From Hanleya hanleyi (taxonomy: Eukaryota; Mollusca; Polyplacophora; Lepidopleurida; Hanleyidae), in the NCBI GenBank assembly GCA_036873755.1, contig JAVTVY010033741.1, positions 62,001 to 126,000 of the forward strand: 64,000 nt of DNA. Reading direction: 5' to 3'. The first letter of the stretch is position 1. Each line of letters starts with the position of its first letter. Both the position numbers and the translations under genes were made by a program. Positions 38,543 through 49,137 of this stretch are shown here, one piece after another. The notes under the pieces are model-generated. The model saw only the letters and a list, made by a program, of their open reading frames with translations. It ran no database searches and was not told where the DNA came from.

Positions 38543-38884
38543 ATGTCTGCGCGGATACGGAAGCACGCGCCGGCGCTCCGCGTATAACGCAGCGCGCCAC
38601 CGGAGGTGGGCCGGGCCCTGGTGCGCGGCGCGGACGCGGGATTGGTACGGTGTTTGTGTGAAGTCGCCCATAATGTGTTAAAAGGAAATTATGTGCCCCT
38701 CAGCCCCCTGCAGAAAGGGAAATTGCAACGGCACAAGACGGGTCTCCGAACGCTGGTGAAGAAGACGGGAAGTTTACAGAAAAAGAAACAGGTGTTACAG
38801 CGAGGTGGATTTCTCGGGGCACTACTCGCACCCTTAGCAGCCTCCGTACTGGGACCGTTAGTAAGGTCCATCTTGGGACGCTAA
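38543..38884 (+). pseudogene. small basic Polinton protein with hydrophobic C-terminus
   Basis: ATG 38543 opens a frame of 113 codons with one in-frame TAA at 38585-38587 after 14 residues. The rest is uninterrupted to TAA 38882. It is Arg/Lys-rich, with a central block LVRCLCEVAHNVLKGNYVPL and KGKLQRHKTGLRTLVKKTG, followed by a Gly/Leu/Ala-rich hydrophobic tail (GGFLGALLAPLAASVLGPLV). Small proteins with this layout sit next to the ATPase in many animal Polinton/adintovirus elements, and a virion-core or membrane-active role like that of small adenovirus core proteins has been suggested for such proteins. That is inference here. It lies 5 bp upstream of the next ATG. Confidence 0.6.
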
Positions 38885-38889
38885 CGGGC

Positions 38890-40408
38890 ATGGAACATAC
38901 GAAAAAAATGATGCTGGTAAAACTTCTCGCTGTGGATAATCGCTATATAAATGACGCAGTGAAGGATATATCTCCACCTTCACTGGATTTGAAGGAAACT
39001 ACAGATAGCCCTACAGGCACATCTTATTTAGATCTCTATCTCTATAAAAATGAAGCGGGCATTCTCTCTCGTCGACTTTATGACAAAAGAGATGATTACA
39101 ATTTCGACATCGTAAACTATCCCTTTCTGGATAGTAATATTCCAGTGGGACCTGCATATGGCGTATACATATCTCGCTTAGTAGCATTTGCTAGATCCTG
39201 TGTTAAATGTGATGATTTTAATCATCGTCACAAAACATTGTTGCAGAAACTTATAAAACAGGGCTATTCCACCAAGCGCCTCCACTCAAATTTCTCAAAT
39301 TTGGCGATACATATCGCATGCTGATAGCAAAATACGAACGTAGCGTGCAGGATCTATGGCGCTACGTTACGTAACTTGTGTCTAATTCCGCTTAACCCGG
39401 GGCTAGGGGCCGTATGAACCCATGTACTTCAAGATCCTCATGGTAATCATATGAACAGTCCCAATCAAAGCGTGACTGAGATACATCATTCTTTAGATGA
39501 CGACTTTACAACGACTATTATGGATTAAGAATACTGATCAGCGATACGGATTTGATATTTTTGGAACATCATGATGTCTTGCTGGCATAATTGAAAACTG
39601 TTGACCGCTTCTCTCTTGCAGGAAACAAGCCTATGTTTATGTATACTATGATTTTCTTTTTGAATTTGGTGCTAATCTGTTATATGGAATATGGAATAGG
39701 TCTTTGGATTATGGACGCGGATATTCTCTAATGGACGACGGCTGGATTATGAATGACGGACTAGACGCTTGTAATTCGACTGTTACAGAGTTTGCAATCC
39801 CACTATCCCGTACCTTTCACGGTACAACAACTCCAGTCCCTCGACGAAGGGATGAATAGTATACTTCAACGTCGACTACCCGATCACGAGAAAATTCAAC
39901 TCTACCATCAGACGCTGAACCGGTACAAGACCTTTATGGATCAATATAGGGGTGGTCCAACACCACCACCACTACCACCTTCCTCGTCACTCCCCTCACA
40001 ACCCTCCACCGCCTCACCGCAGCTCGAAGATGAAGTGTTGGGCAGTGTCCCTAAGGCCTTCAAGACCAAGGCTCGTTTATTATTGGACCGGGTGAAACAG
40101 AATCCTGAACTGGGTTGGACCGCCCAGGGGGAACTGCTTATTCGAAATCAAGTGGTCCCGGGGTCTCATATCACCGATCTGATCAACGATACGGTACGTG
40201 CTCGCAAACACTCTAATCCACCGGGTTGGGAAGCCTTTGCTGGGGCGTTGAAAGACACACACACGTCCCTCGAGAATTGGTGGGGAACCCCCAACGCTGG
40301 ACGTGGATGCAATCACGGAGCCTAAAGAGGCCACCCCATACTTGGGAAATACCGGAGACACCACCCAAAACACCCGCACGGCAGTCACCTTCTTTTCATC
40401 CCTTTTAA
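38890..40408 (+). pseudogene. Polinton hypothetical protein, split by a Naiad insertion
   Basis: ATG 38890 begins MEHTKKMMLV, and after about ten codons the sequence enters a Naiad fragment at about 38920. Coding of the host gene seems to resume at about 39790 (SHYPVPFTVQQLQSLDEGMN), continues through a Pro/Ser-rich linker and a conserved-looking block (LGWTAQGELLIRNQVVPGSH), and reaches a stop at 40325. A frame shift in the acacacac run near 40255-40265 opens an alternative end (VPRELVGNPQRWTWM) to 40408 that I judge to be the original C-terminus. From memory, proteins of this layout accompany Polinton-type genes in invertebrates, with no assigned function. The gene converges on the polymerase, with 76 bp between their ends. 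Confidence 0.6.
38920..39777 (+). mobile_element. Naiad PLE 3' fragment (copy B)
   Basis: The fragment starts just inside the RT catalytic motif region (LLAVDNRYINDAVKD, which follows the YIDD motif in the longer copy at 51319) and runs through the RT C-terminal part (YLDLYLYKNEAGILSRRLYD, then GPAYGVYISRLVAFARSC) into the 3' untranslated region, ending with gacgcttgta. It is 5'-truncated, as is usual for these elements. Frame disruption near 39300 ends its coding early. It interrupts the Polinton hypothetical gene. Confidence 0.85.
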
Positions 40409-40455
40409 CTGGCGCCTTAGACCACTCGGCCATCCTGACTTTACAGCTTTTAACT
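40402..40455 (-). pseudogene. tRNA-Leu 5' half flanked by 9-bp direct repeats
   Basis: On the minus strand, 40439-40409 matches the 5' half of a eukaryotic tRNA-Leu: an acceptor strand, then the D arm TGGCCGAGTGGTCTAAGGCG, which contains the A box. The match stops at the start of the anticodon stem, and no anticodon, T arm or B box follows. CTTTTAACT occurs at both 40402-40410 and 40447-40455, exactly flanking it, as target-site duplications do. It lies 30-80 bp downstream of the polymerase stop codon. It is not a functional tRNA gene. Confidence 0.75.
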
Positions 40456-40484
40456 CGTGTATCATGAGAAGTAGTTCAAAATTT

Positions 40485-41333
40485 TTACAAGTCCAGGTAA
40501 GTGGTACTGATGCCATCGGGAATGACTTTGCGTTTTGGGTAAAAGAAAGTAAAGGCATCCCGTTGCTGGATGTACGTCCGCATTTGGTTGTCGACGACTC
40601 GGAATCCTCTGTTGGTCCCACTCGCACTGGCCTGGCTTTGGAGCACGTTCAGGTACAAGGCTTTGTCGATGGCCGGATCGCGCCGGTTCACCCCTTCGCA
40701 GCTAAAGTTGTTGTTTTCCGCTCCACCGTAACAGTAATACGTCTTGGAGGAGAGAGCAATCATGGCATCGCCACTCCACGACAACTTGAAGAGGCCCGGC
40801 GTCCGCTTGTCGTACTGGTAATGGTCACGTCGGGGTAGCCACTGGTCCCGTTCCACCTCATACTGTGCACGTAACTCGGGTTTGACAAGGGACTCCCAAT
40901 CCACATTAGACACGGCCATGTAAGCAGAGTCTGTATCCATCTCCATGAGTTGCCAGTCTGATGGATTAAAATACACACCCATGAAATCATATAAAAACTG
41001 TAGCATCCTCAGCTTGGCCACCTGGTATACCATATATCCAATTTGGAGGGGCAGGTTGTAATGGATAGTCTTTTTGGCTAAAGCCATTTCATACGTATCG
41101 TCATCGATGACTTCGACGGACCGAAACAGGGGAGAATTGACCTTTTTGCGGGCTTGTGGGGTGGTACAGATATTCACATTCATGTGTTTGTCTTGGTTAG
41201 TCACCGTTTTGCCATAATAGCCATTGCCCGTCAATTTCCACGATTCCCCGATGATGGCCTTACTCGGATATTGATCGCCTTGACGACAGCTAGACGTCAC
41301 GATGTCGGCATGTCCGGCAAAACAGGGTACGTA
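40485..41333 (-). pseudogene. POLB: protein-primed DNA polymerase B, C-terminal piece
   Basis: This piece is open from about 41333 down to the TAA at 40485. It holds palm motif B (KLTGNGYYGKT, 41238-41205), motif C (MDTDSAYMA, with the Asp-Thr-Asp-Ser codons at 40938-40927) and the later KTYYC motif, so it is the polymerase palm and thumb of a Polinton-type family B enzyme. Motif A, which supplies the other metal-binding Asp, is absent from this piece and from the other two. Upstream on the minus strand, coding is cut off by the 509-bp satellite. As an isolated fragment it cannot polymerise DNA. Confidence 0.92.
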
Positions 41334-44300
41334 CTGTAATTACAACACATATAAGGGAAGTGGTAAGAGGTGCCGACATACTGACTGCGTCACATGACTT
41401 CACACAATAGTCTTCTGGTTAACCTATTCTAAAGCACATACCAAGAATCTAACGATTCGTGATATGTGTTGTATCTCAGGTACGCTTTTGTTGTACCTGT
41501 TCATGTGGCAACTTGGATGATATGACCACACGGCTCCTAGCACCGGCATAAGCGGTATTAGATACAAATTTAGAGAGCTATGATGGAAATGCTCTGACAA
41601 CTCGTATACTGGTAGTTGGTGAGCTGATTCGCTGTGACAACTCGTACATTGGAGATTGGTGAGCTGTATCATCGTCAGATGTAAATGACGACATTTAACA
41701 CAAAAGACTAGTCTGTAAGGCCCGATGTCGACCCAGCATCAACTTCCCACAAATGCCAACATATATCAAAGACCAAAAGGTCTGTACAGGGGGCGGGCCT
41801 CGGGGACGAAACGTCCACCAGCAGAATCTCGCCATATACAGGAAAAATTACAACACATATAAGAGAAGTGGGAAGAGGTGCCGACATACTGACTGCGTCA
41901 CATGACTTCACAGAATAGTCTTCTGGTTAACCTATTCTAAAGCACATACCAAGAATCTAACGATTCGTGATATGTGTTGTATCTCAGGTACGCTTTTATT
42001 GTACCTGTTCATGTGGCAACTTGGATGATATGACCACACGGCCCCTAGCACCGGCATAAGCGGTATTAGATACAAATCTAGAGAGCTATGATGGAAATGC
42101 TCTGACAACTCGTATACTGGTACTTGGTGAGCTGTTTCGCTGTGACAACTCGTACATTGGAGATTGGTGAGCTGTATCATCGTCAGATGTAAATGACGAC
42201 ATTTAACACAAAAGACTAGTCTGTAAGGCCCGATGTCGACCCAGCATCAACTTCCCACAAATGCCAACATATATCAAAGACCAAAAGGTCTGTACAGGGG
42301 GCGGGCCTCGGGGACGAAACGTCCACCAGCAGAGAATCTCGCCATATACAGGAAAAAATTACAACACATATAAGGGAAGTGGGAAGAGGTGCCGACACAC
42401 TGACTGCGTCACATGACTTCACAGAATAGTCTTCTGGTTAACCTATTCTAAAGTACATACCAAGAATCTAACGATTCGTGATATGTGTTGTATCTCAGGT
42501 ACGCTTTTATTGTACCTGTTCATGTGGCAACTTGGATGATATGACCACACGGCCCCTAGCACCGGCATAAGCGGTATTAGATACAAATTTAGAGAGCTAT
42601 GATGGAAATGCTCCGACAACTCGTAAACTGGTAATTGGTGAGCTGTTTCGCTGTGACAACTCGTACATTGGAGATTGGTGAGCTGTATCATCGTCAGATG
42701 TAAATGACGACATTTAACACAAAAGACTAGTCTGTAAGGCCCGATGTCGACCCAGCATCAACTTCCCACAAATGCCAACATATATCAAAGACCAGAAGGT
42801 CTGTACAGGGGCGGGCCTCGGGGACGAAACGTCCACCAGCAGAATCTCGCCATATACAGGGAAAAATTACAACACATATAAGGGAAGTGGGAAGAGGTGC
42901 CGACATACTGACTGCGTCCCATGACTTCACAGAATAGTCTTTTGGTTAACCTATTCTAAAGCACATACCAAGAATCTAACGATTCGTGATAGAAATCTAA
43001 CGATTCGTGATATGTGTTGTCTCTCAGGTACGCTTTTATTGTACCTGTTCATGTGGCAACTTGGGTGATATGACCACACGGCCCCTAGCACCGGCATACG
43101 CGGTATTAGATACAAATCTAGAGAGCTATGATGGAAATGCTCTGACAACTCGTATACTGGTAATTGGTGAGCTGTTTCGCTGTGACAACTCGTACATTGG
43201 AGATTGGTGAGCTGTATCGTCGTCAGATGTAAATGACGGCATTTAACACAAAAGACTAGTCTGTAAGGCCCGATGTCGACCCAGCATCAACTTCCCACAA
43301 ATGCCAACATATATCAAAGACCAAAAGGTCTGTACAGGGGGCGGGCCTCGGGGACGAAACGTCCACCAGCAGAATCTCGCCATATACAGGAAAAAATTAC
43401 AACACATATAAGGGAAGTGAGAAGAGGTGCCGACATACTGACTGCGTCACATGACTTCACAGAATAGTCTTCTGGTTAACCTATTCTAAAGCACATACCA
43501 AGAATCTAACGATTCGTGATATGTGTTGTATCTCAGGTACGCTTTTGTTGTACCTGTTCATGTGGCAACTTGGATGATATGACCACACGGCCCCTAGCAC
43601 CGGCATAAGCGGTATTAGATACAAATCTAGAGAGCTATGATGGAAATGCTCTGACAACTCGTATACTGGTAATTGGTGAGCTGTTCGCTGTGACAACTCG
43701 TACATTGGAGATTGGTGAGCTGTATCGTCGTCAGATGTAAATGACGGCATTTAACACAAAAGACTAGCCTGTAAGGCCCGATGTCGACCAGCATCAACTT
43801 CCCACAAATGCCAACATATATCAAAGACCAAACGGTCTGTACAGGGGGCGGGCCTCGGGGACGAAACGTCCACCAGCAGAATCTCGCCATATACAGGAAA
43901 AATTACAACACATATAAGAGAAGTGGGAAGAGGTGCCGACATACTGACTGCGTCACATGACTTCACAGAATAGCTTCTGGTTAACCTATTCTAAAGCACA
44001 TACCAAGAATCTAACGATTCGTGATATGTGTTGTATCTCTGATGCGCTTTTAGTACCTGTTCATGTGGCAACTTGGATGATATGACCACACGGCCCCTAG
44101 CACCGGCATAAGCGGTATTAGATACAAATCTAGAGAGCTATGATGGAAATGCTCTGACAACTCGTATACTGGTAATTGGTGAGCTGTTTCGCTGTGACAA
44201 CTCGTACATTGGAGATTGGTGAGCTGTATCGTCGTCAGATGTAAAATGACATTTAACACAAAAGACTAGTCTGTAAGGCCCGATGTCGACCCAGCATCAA

Positions 44301-47300
44301 CTTCCCACAAATGCCAACATATATCAAAGACCAAAAGGTCTGTACAGGGGGCGGGCCTCGGGGACGAAACGTCCACCAGCAGAATCTCGCCATATACAGG
44401 AAAAAATTACAACACATATAAGGGAAGTGGGAAGAGGTGCCGACATACTGACTGCGTCACATGACTTCACAGAATAGTCTTCTGGTTAACCTATTCTAAA
44501 GCACATACCAAGAATCTAACGATTCGTGATATGTGTTGTATCTCAGGTACGCTTTTATTGTACCTGTTCATGTGGCAACTTGGATGATATGACCACACGG
44601 CCCCTAGCACCGGCATCAGCGGTATTAGATACAAATCTAGAGAGCTATGATGGAAATGCTCTGACAACTCGTATACTGGTAATTGGTGAGCTGTTTCGCT
44701 GTGACAACTCGTACATTCTCTCTCGTCGACTTTGTGACAAAAGAGATGATTACAATTTCGACATCGTAAACTATCCCTTTCTGGATAGTAATATTCTAGT
44801 GGGACTTGCATATGGCGTATACATATCTCGCTTAGTAGCATTTGCTAGATCCTGTGTTAAATGTGATGATTTTAATCAACGCGATACATATCGCATGCTG
44901 ATAGCAAAATACGAACGTAGCGTGCAAGATCTATGGCGCTACGTTTCGTAACTTGTGTCTAATTCCGCTTAACCCGGGGCTAGGGGCCGTATGAACCCAT
45001 GTACTTCAAGATCCTCATGGTACTCATATGAACAGTCACAATCAAAGCGTGACTGAGATACATCTTTTTTAGATGACGACTCTATAACGAATATTATGGA
45101 TTAAGAATACTGATCAGCGATACGGATTTGATATTTTTGAACATCATGATGTCTTGCCGGCATCATTGAAAACTGTTGACCGCTTCTCTCTTGCAGGAAA
45201 CAAGCCTATGTTTATGTATACTATGATTGTCTTTTTGAATTTGGTGCTAATACTGTTATGTGGAAAATGGAATAGGTCTTGGGATTATGGACGCGGATAT
45301 TCTCTAATGGACGACGGCTGGATTATGAATGACGGACTAGACGCTTGTAATTGGTGAGCTGTATCATTGTCAGATGTAAATGACGACATTTAACACAAAA
45401 GACTAGTCTGTAAGGCCCGATGTCGACCCAGCATCAACTTCCCACAAATGCCAACATATATCAAAGACCAGAAGGTCTGTACATGGGGCGGGCCTCGGGG
45501 ACGAAACGTCCACCAGCAGAATCTCGCCATATACAGGAAAAAATTACAACACATATAAGGGAAGTGGGAAGAGGTGCCGACATACTGACTGCGTCACATG
45601 ACTTCACAGAATAGTCTTCTGGTTAACCTATTCTAAAGCACATACCAAGAATCTAACGATTCGTGATATGTGCTGTATCTCCGGTGCGCTTTTAGTGTAC
45701 CTGTTCATGTGGCAACTTGGATGATATGACCACACGGCCCCTAGCACCGGCATAAGCGGTATTAGATACAAATCTAGAGAGCTATGATGGAAATGCTCTG
45801 ACAACTCGTATACTGGTAATTGGTGAGCTGTTTCGCTGTGACAACTCGTACATTGGAGATTGGTGAGCTGTATCATCGTCAGATGTAAATGACGACATTT
45901 AACACAAAAGACTAGTCTGTAAGGCCCGATGTCGACCCAGCATCAACTTCCCACAAATGCCAACATATATCAAAGACCAGAAGGTCTGTACAGGGGGCGG
46001 GCCTCGGGGACGAAACGTCCACCAGCAGAATCTCGCCATAAACAGGAACAAATTACAACACATATAAGGGAAGTGGGAAGAGGTGCCGACATACTGACTG
46101 CATCACATGACTTCACAGAATAGTCTTCTGGTTAACCTATTCTAAAGCACATACCAAGAATCTAACGATTCGTGATATGTGTTGTATCTCCGGTGCGCTT
46201 TTAGTGTACCTGTTCATGTGGCAACTTGGATGATATGATCACACGGCCCCTAGCACCGGCATAAGCGGTATTAGATACAAATCTAGAGAGCTATGATGGA
46301 AATGCTCTGACAACTCGTATACTGGTAATTGGTGAGCTGTTTCGCTGTGACAACTCGTACATTGGAGATTGGTGAGCTGTATCATCGTCAGATGTAAATG
46401 ACGACATTTAACACAAAAGACTAGTCTGTAAGGCCCGATGTCGACCCAGCATCAACTTCCCACAAATGCCAACATATATCAAAGACCAAAAGGTCTGTAC
46501 AGGGGGCGGGCCTCGGGGACGAAACGTCCACCAGCAGAATCTCGCCATATACAGGAAAAAATTACAACAGATATAAGGGAAGTGGGAAGAGGTGCCGACA
46601 TACTGACTGCGTCACATGACTTCACAGAATAGTCTTCTGGTTAACCTATTCTAAAGCACATACCAAGAATCTAACGATTCGTGATATGTGTTGTATCTCC
46701 GGTACGCTTTTAGTGTACCTGTTCATGTGGCAACTTGGATGATATGACCACACGGCCCCTAGCACCGGCATAAGCGGTATTAGATACAAATTTAGAGAGC
46801 TATGATGGAAATGCTCCGACAACTGGTAAACTGGTAATTGGTGAGCTGTTTCGCTGACAACTCGTACATTGGAGATTGGTGAGCTGTATCATCGTCAGAT
46901 GTAAATGACGACATTTAACACAAAAGACTAGTCTGTAAGGCCCGATGTCGACCCAGCATCAACTTCCCACAAATGCCATCATATATCTAAGACCAGAAGG
47001 TCTGTACAGGGGGCGGGCCTCGGGGACGAAACGTCCACCAGCAGAATCTCGCCATATACAGGAAAAAATTACAACACATATAAGAGAAGTGGGAAGAGGT
47101 GCCGACATACTGACTGCGTCACAAGACTTCACAGAATAGTCTTCTGGTTAACCTATTCTAAAGCACATACCAAGAATCTAACGATTCGTGATATGTGTTG
47201 TATCTCCGATGCGCTTTTAGTGTACCTGTTCATGTGGCAACTTGGATGATATGACCACACGGCCCCTAGCACCGGCATAAGCGGTATTAGATACAAATCT

Positions 47301-48649
47301 AGAGAGCTATGATGGAAATGCTCTGACAACTCGTATACTGGTAATTGGTGAGCTGTTTCGCTGTGACAACTCGTACATTGGAGATTGGTGAGCTGTATCA
47401 TCGTCAGATGTAAATGACGGCATTTAACACAAAAGACTAGTCTGTAAGGCCCGATGTCGACCCAGCATCAACTTCCCACAAATGCCAACATATATCAAAG
47501 ACCAGAAGGTCTGTACAGGGGGCGGGCCTCGGGGACGAAACGTCCACCAGCAGAATCTCGCCATATACAGGAAAAAATTACAACACATATAAGGGAAGTG
47601 GGAAGAGGTGCCGATATACTGACTGCGTCACATGACTTCACAGAATAGTCTTCTGGTTAACCTATTCTAAAGCACATACCAAGAATCTAACGATTCGTGA
47701 TATGTGCTGTATCTCCGGTGCGCTTTTAGTGTACCTGTTCATGTGGCAACTTGGATGATATGACCACACGGCCCCTAGCACCGGCATAAGCGGTATTAGA
47801 TACAAATCTAGAGAGCTATGATGGAAATGCTCTGACAACTCGTAAACTGGTAATTGGTGAGCTGTTTCGCTGTGACAACTCGTACATTGGAGATTGGTGA
47901 GCTGTATCGTCGTCAGATGTAAATGACGGCATTTAACACAAAAGACTAGTCTGTAAGGCCCGATGTCGACCCAGCATCAACTTCCCACAAATGCCAACAT
48001 ATATCAAAGACCAGAAGGTCTGTACAGGGGGCGGGCCTCGGGGACGAAACGTCCACCAGCAAAATCTCGCCATATACAGGAAAAAATTACAACACATATA
48101 AGGGAAGTGGGAAGAGGTGCCGACATACTGACTGCGTCACATGACTTCACAGAATAGTCTTCTGGTTAACCTATTCTAAAGCACATACCAAGAATCTAAC
48201 GATTCGTGATATGTGTTGTATCTCAGGTACGCTTTTGTTGTACCTGTTCATGTGGCAACTTGGATGATATGACCACACGGCCCCTATCACCGCCATAAGC
48301 GGTATTAGATACAAATTTAGAGAGCTATGATGGAAGTGCTCTGACAACTCGTATACTGGTAATTGGTGAGCTGTTTCGCTGTGACAACTCGTACATTGGA
48401 GATTGGTGAGCTGTATCATCGTCAGATGTAAATGACGACATTTAACACAAAAGACTAGTCTGTAAGGCCCGATGTCGACACAGCATCAACTTCCCACAAA
48501 TGCCAACATATATCAAAGACCAGAAGGTCTGTACAGGGGGCGGGCCTCGGGGACGAAACGTCCACCAGCAGAATCTCGCCATATACAGGAAAAACTTACA
48601 ACACATATAAGGGAAGTGGGAAGAGGTGCCGACATACTGACTGCGTCCC
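41334..48649 (-). repeat. 509-bp satellite array derived from Naiad 3' sequence
   Basis: Thirteen units plus a partial one are arranged head to tail. Recurrence of ttacaacacatata (41340, 41847, 42357, 42868, 43397 and so on) gives a period of 507-511 bp. One unit has a 20-bp internal duplication (about 42975-42997) and another contains a 640-bp Naiad fragment. On the minus strand each unit carries a segment matching the Naiad 3' untranslated region: TCTAATACCGC, GCTAGGGGCCGT, CATGAACAG and CTGAGATACA in the same order and spacing as 39380-39480. Each also has a GC-rich box with ggggacgaaacgtcc. The 64-residue (+) and 82-residue (-) open frames in each unit are by-products of the repeat. The array replaces part of the polymerase gene. 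Confidence 0.88.
44717..45354 (+). mobile_element. Naiad PLE 3' fragment inside a satellite unit (copy D)
   Basis: This fragment interrupts the satellite unit between gtacatt and attggtgagc. It starts in the RT C-terminal coding part (SRRLCDKRDDYNFDIVNYPF), has an internal deletion after DDFNQR, and ends with the usual gacgcttgta. Short identities at both junctions (catt on the left, att on the right) and loss of about 4 bp of the unit suggest a microhomology-assisted insertion. Only this unit carries it, so it arrived after the array formed or the unit did not spread. Confidence 0.85.
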
Positions 48650-49137
48650 GAAAATCTCGCAAGGTCTGCATGTCTTGGTCGTTCTATACCTGCTGTAGTT
48701 CCCGGTACGTTTCTTCCGAACATTCCACTTGCTTCAAATCGTTAAAGAACGCATCCCGGGGTGGCAACTGTGTTTCCTCCAAGCGGCCGAGCGTCGATAT
48801 ATACGTGTAAGGGAACCTCCCTTTGGTTTGTGCACAGTCATACGCCTTCACCCACTGATCATAGCTATAATTTGGAGCTAAGTAGTTCGGTACATCCAGG
48901 AAATGGAGTGACGTGGTAGTGAGGGCCATATGATTATTGATCTTTTTGATGACGGACTTGGGCCAAGTAAGGGTAGAGAAATTCCTTCACCATGTTCAGA
49001 TCGTATCGTCCCGAATTGAAGCCGAGCACAGGTAACTGGCCTAGGTATTGTAGGACGCGGGCTTTCAATTTCTCCACATACGGCTTAGGTAAAGGTACAT
49101 CCTGCGGCTGAATGTTATCCGGCTCCGGCTCCGACTC
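48650..49137 (-). pseudogene. POLB: protein-primed DNA polymerase B, middle piece
   Basis: On the minus strand this piece begins next to the Naiad at about 49137 with an acidic stretch, then LPVLGFNSGRYDLNMVKEFL, which contains the Exo II (N...YD) motif of the 3'-5' exonuclease. After a one-base frameshift at about 48950-48958 it continues with LDVPNYLAPNYSYDQW and LEETQLPPRDAF, both typical of Polinton polymerases. An in-frame TAG at about 48680 follows LQQV, where Trp would be usual. It ends at the satellite. It joins in order with the N-terminal piece (52138-53545) but a stretch of the polymerase is missing before the C-terminal piece. Confidence 0.88.

Noticed and set aside
32876..38587. 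Reassigned stop codon (TAA read as Tyr) in the Polinton genes
   Set aside because: TAA also ends the ATPase and other frames here, and TAG and TGA interrupt other genes. Ordinary decay is simpler.
41334..48649. Hammerhead ribozyme in the satellite unit, suggested by ggacgaaacgtcc
   Set aside because: The GAAA looks right, but I found no CTGANGA core with a pairing stem at a workable distance on either strand. Naiads are also reported to lack hammerheads.
41424..48723. Repeated 64- and 82-residue ORFs in the 509-bp units
   Set aside because: Their conservation follows from the tandem repeat. Several units break them, and the minus-strand one overlaps Naiad-like untranslated sequence.
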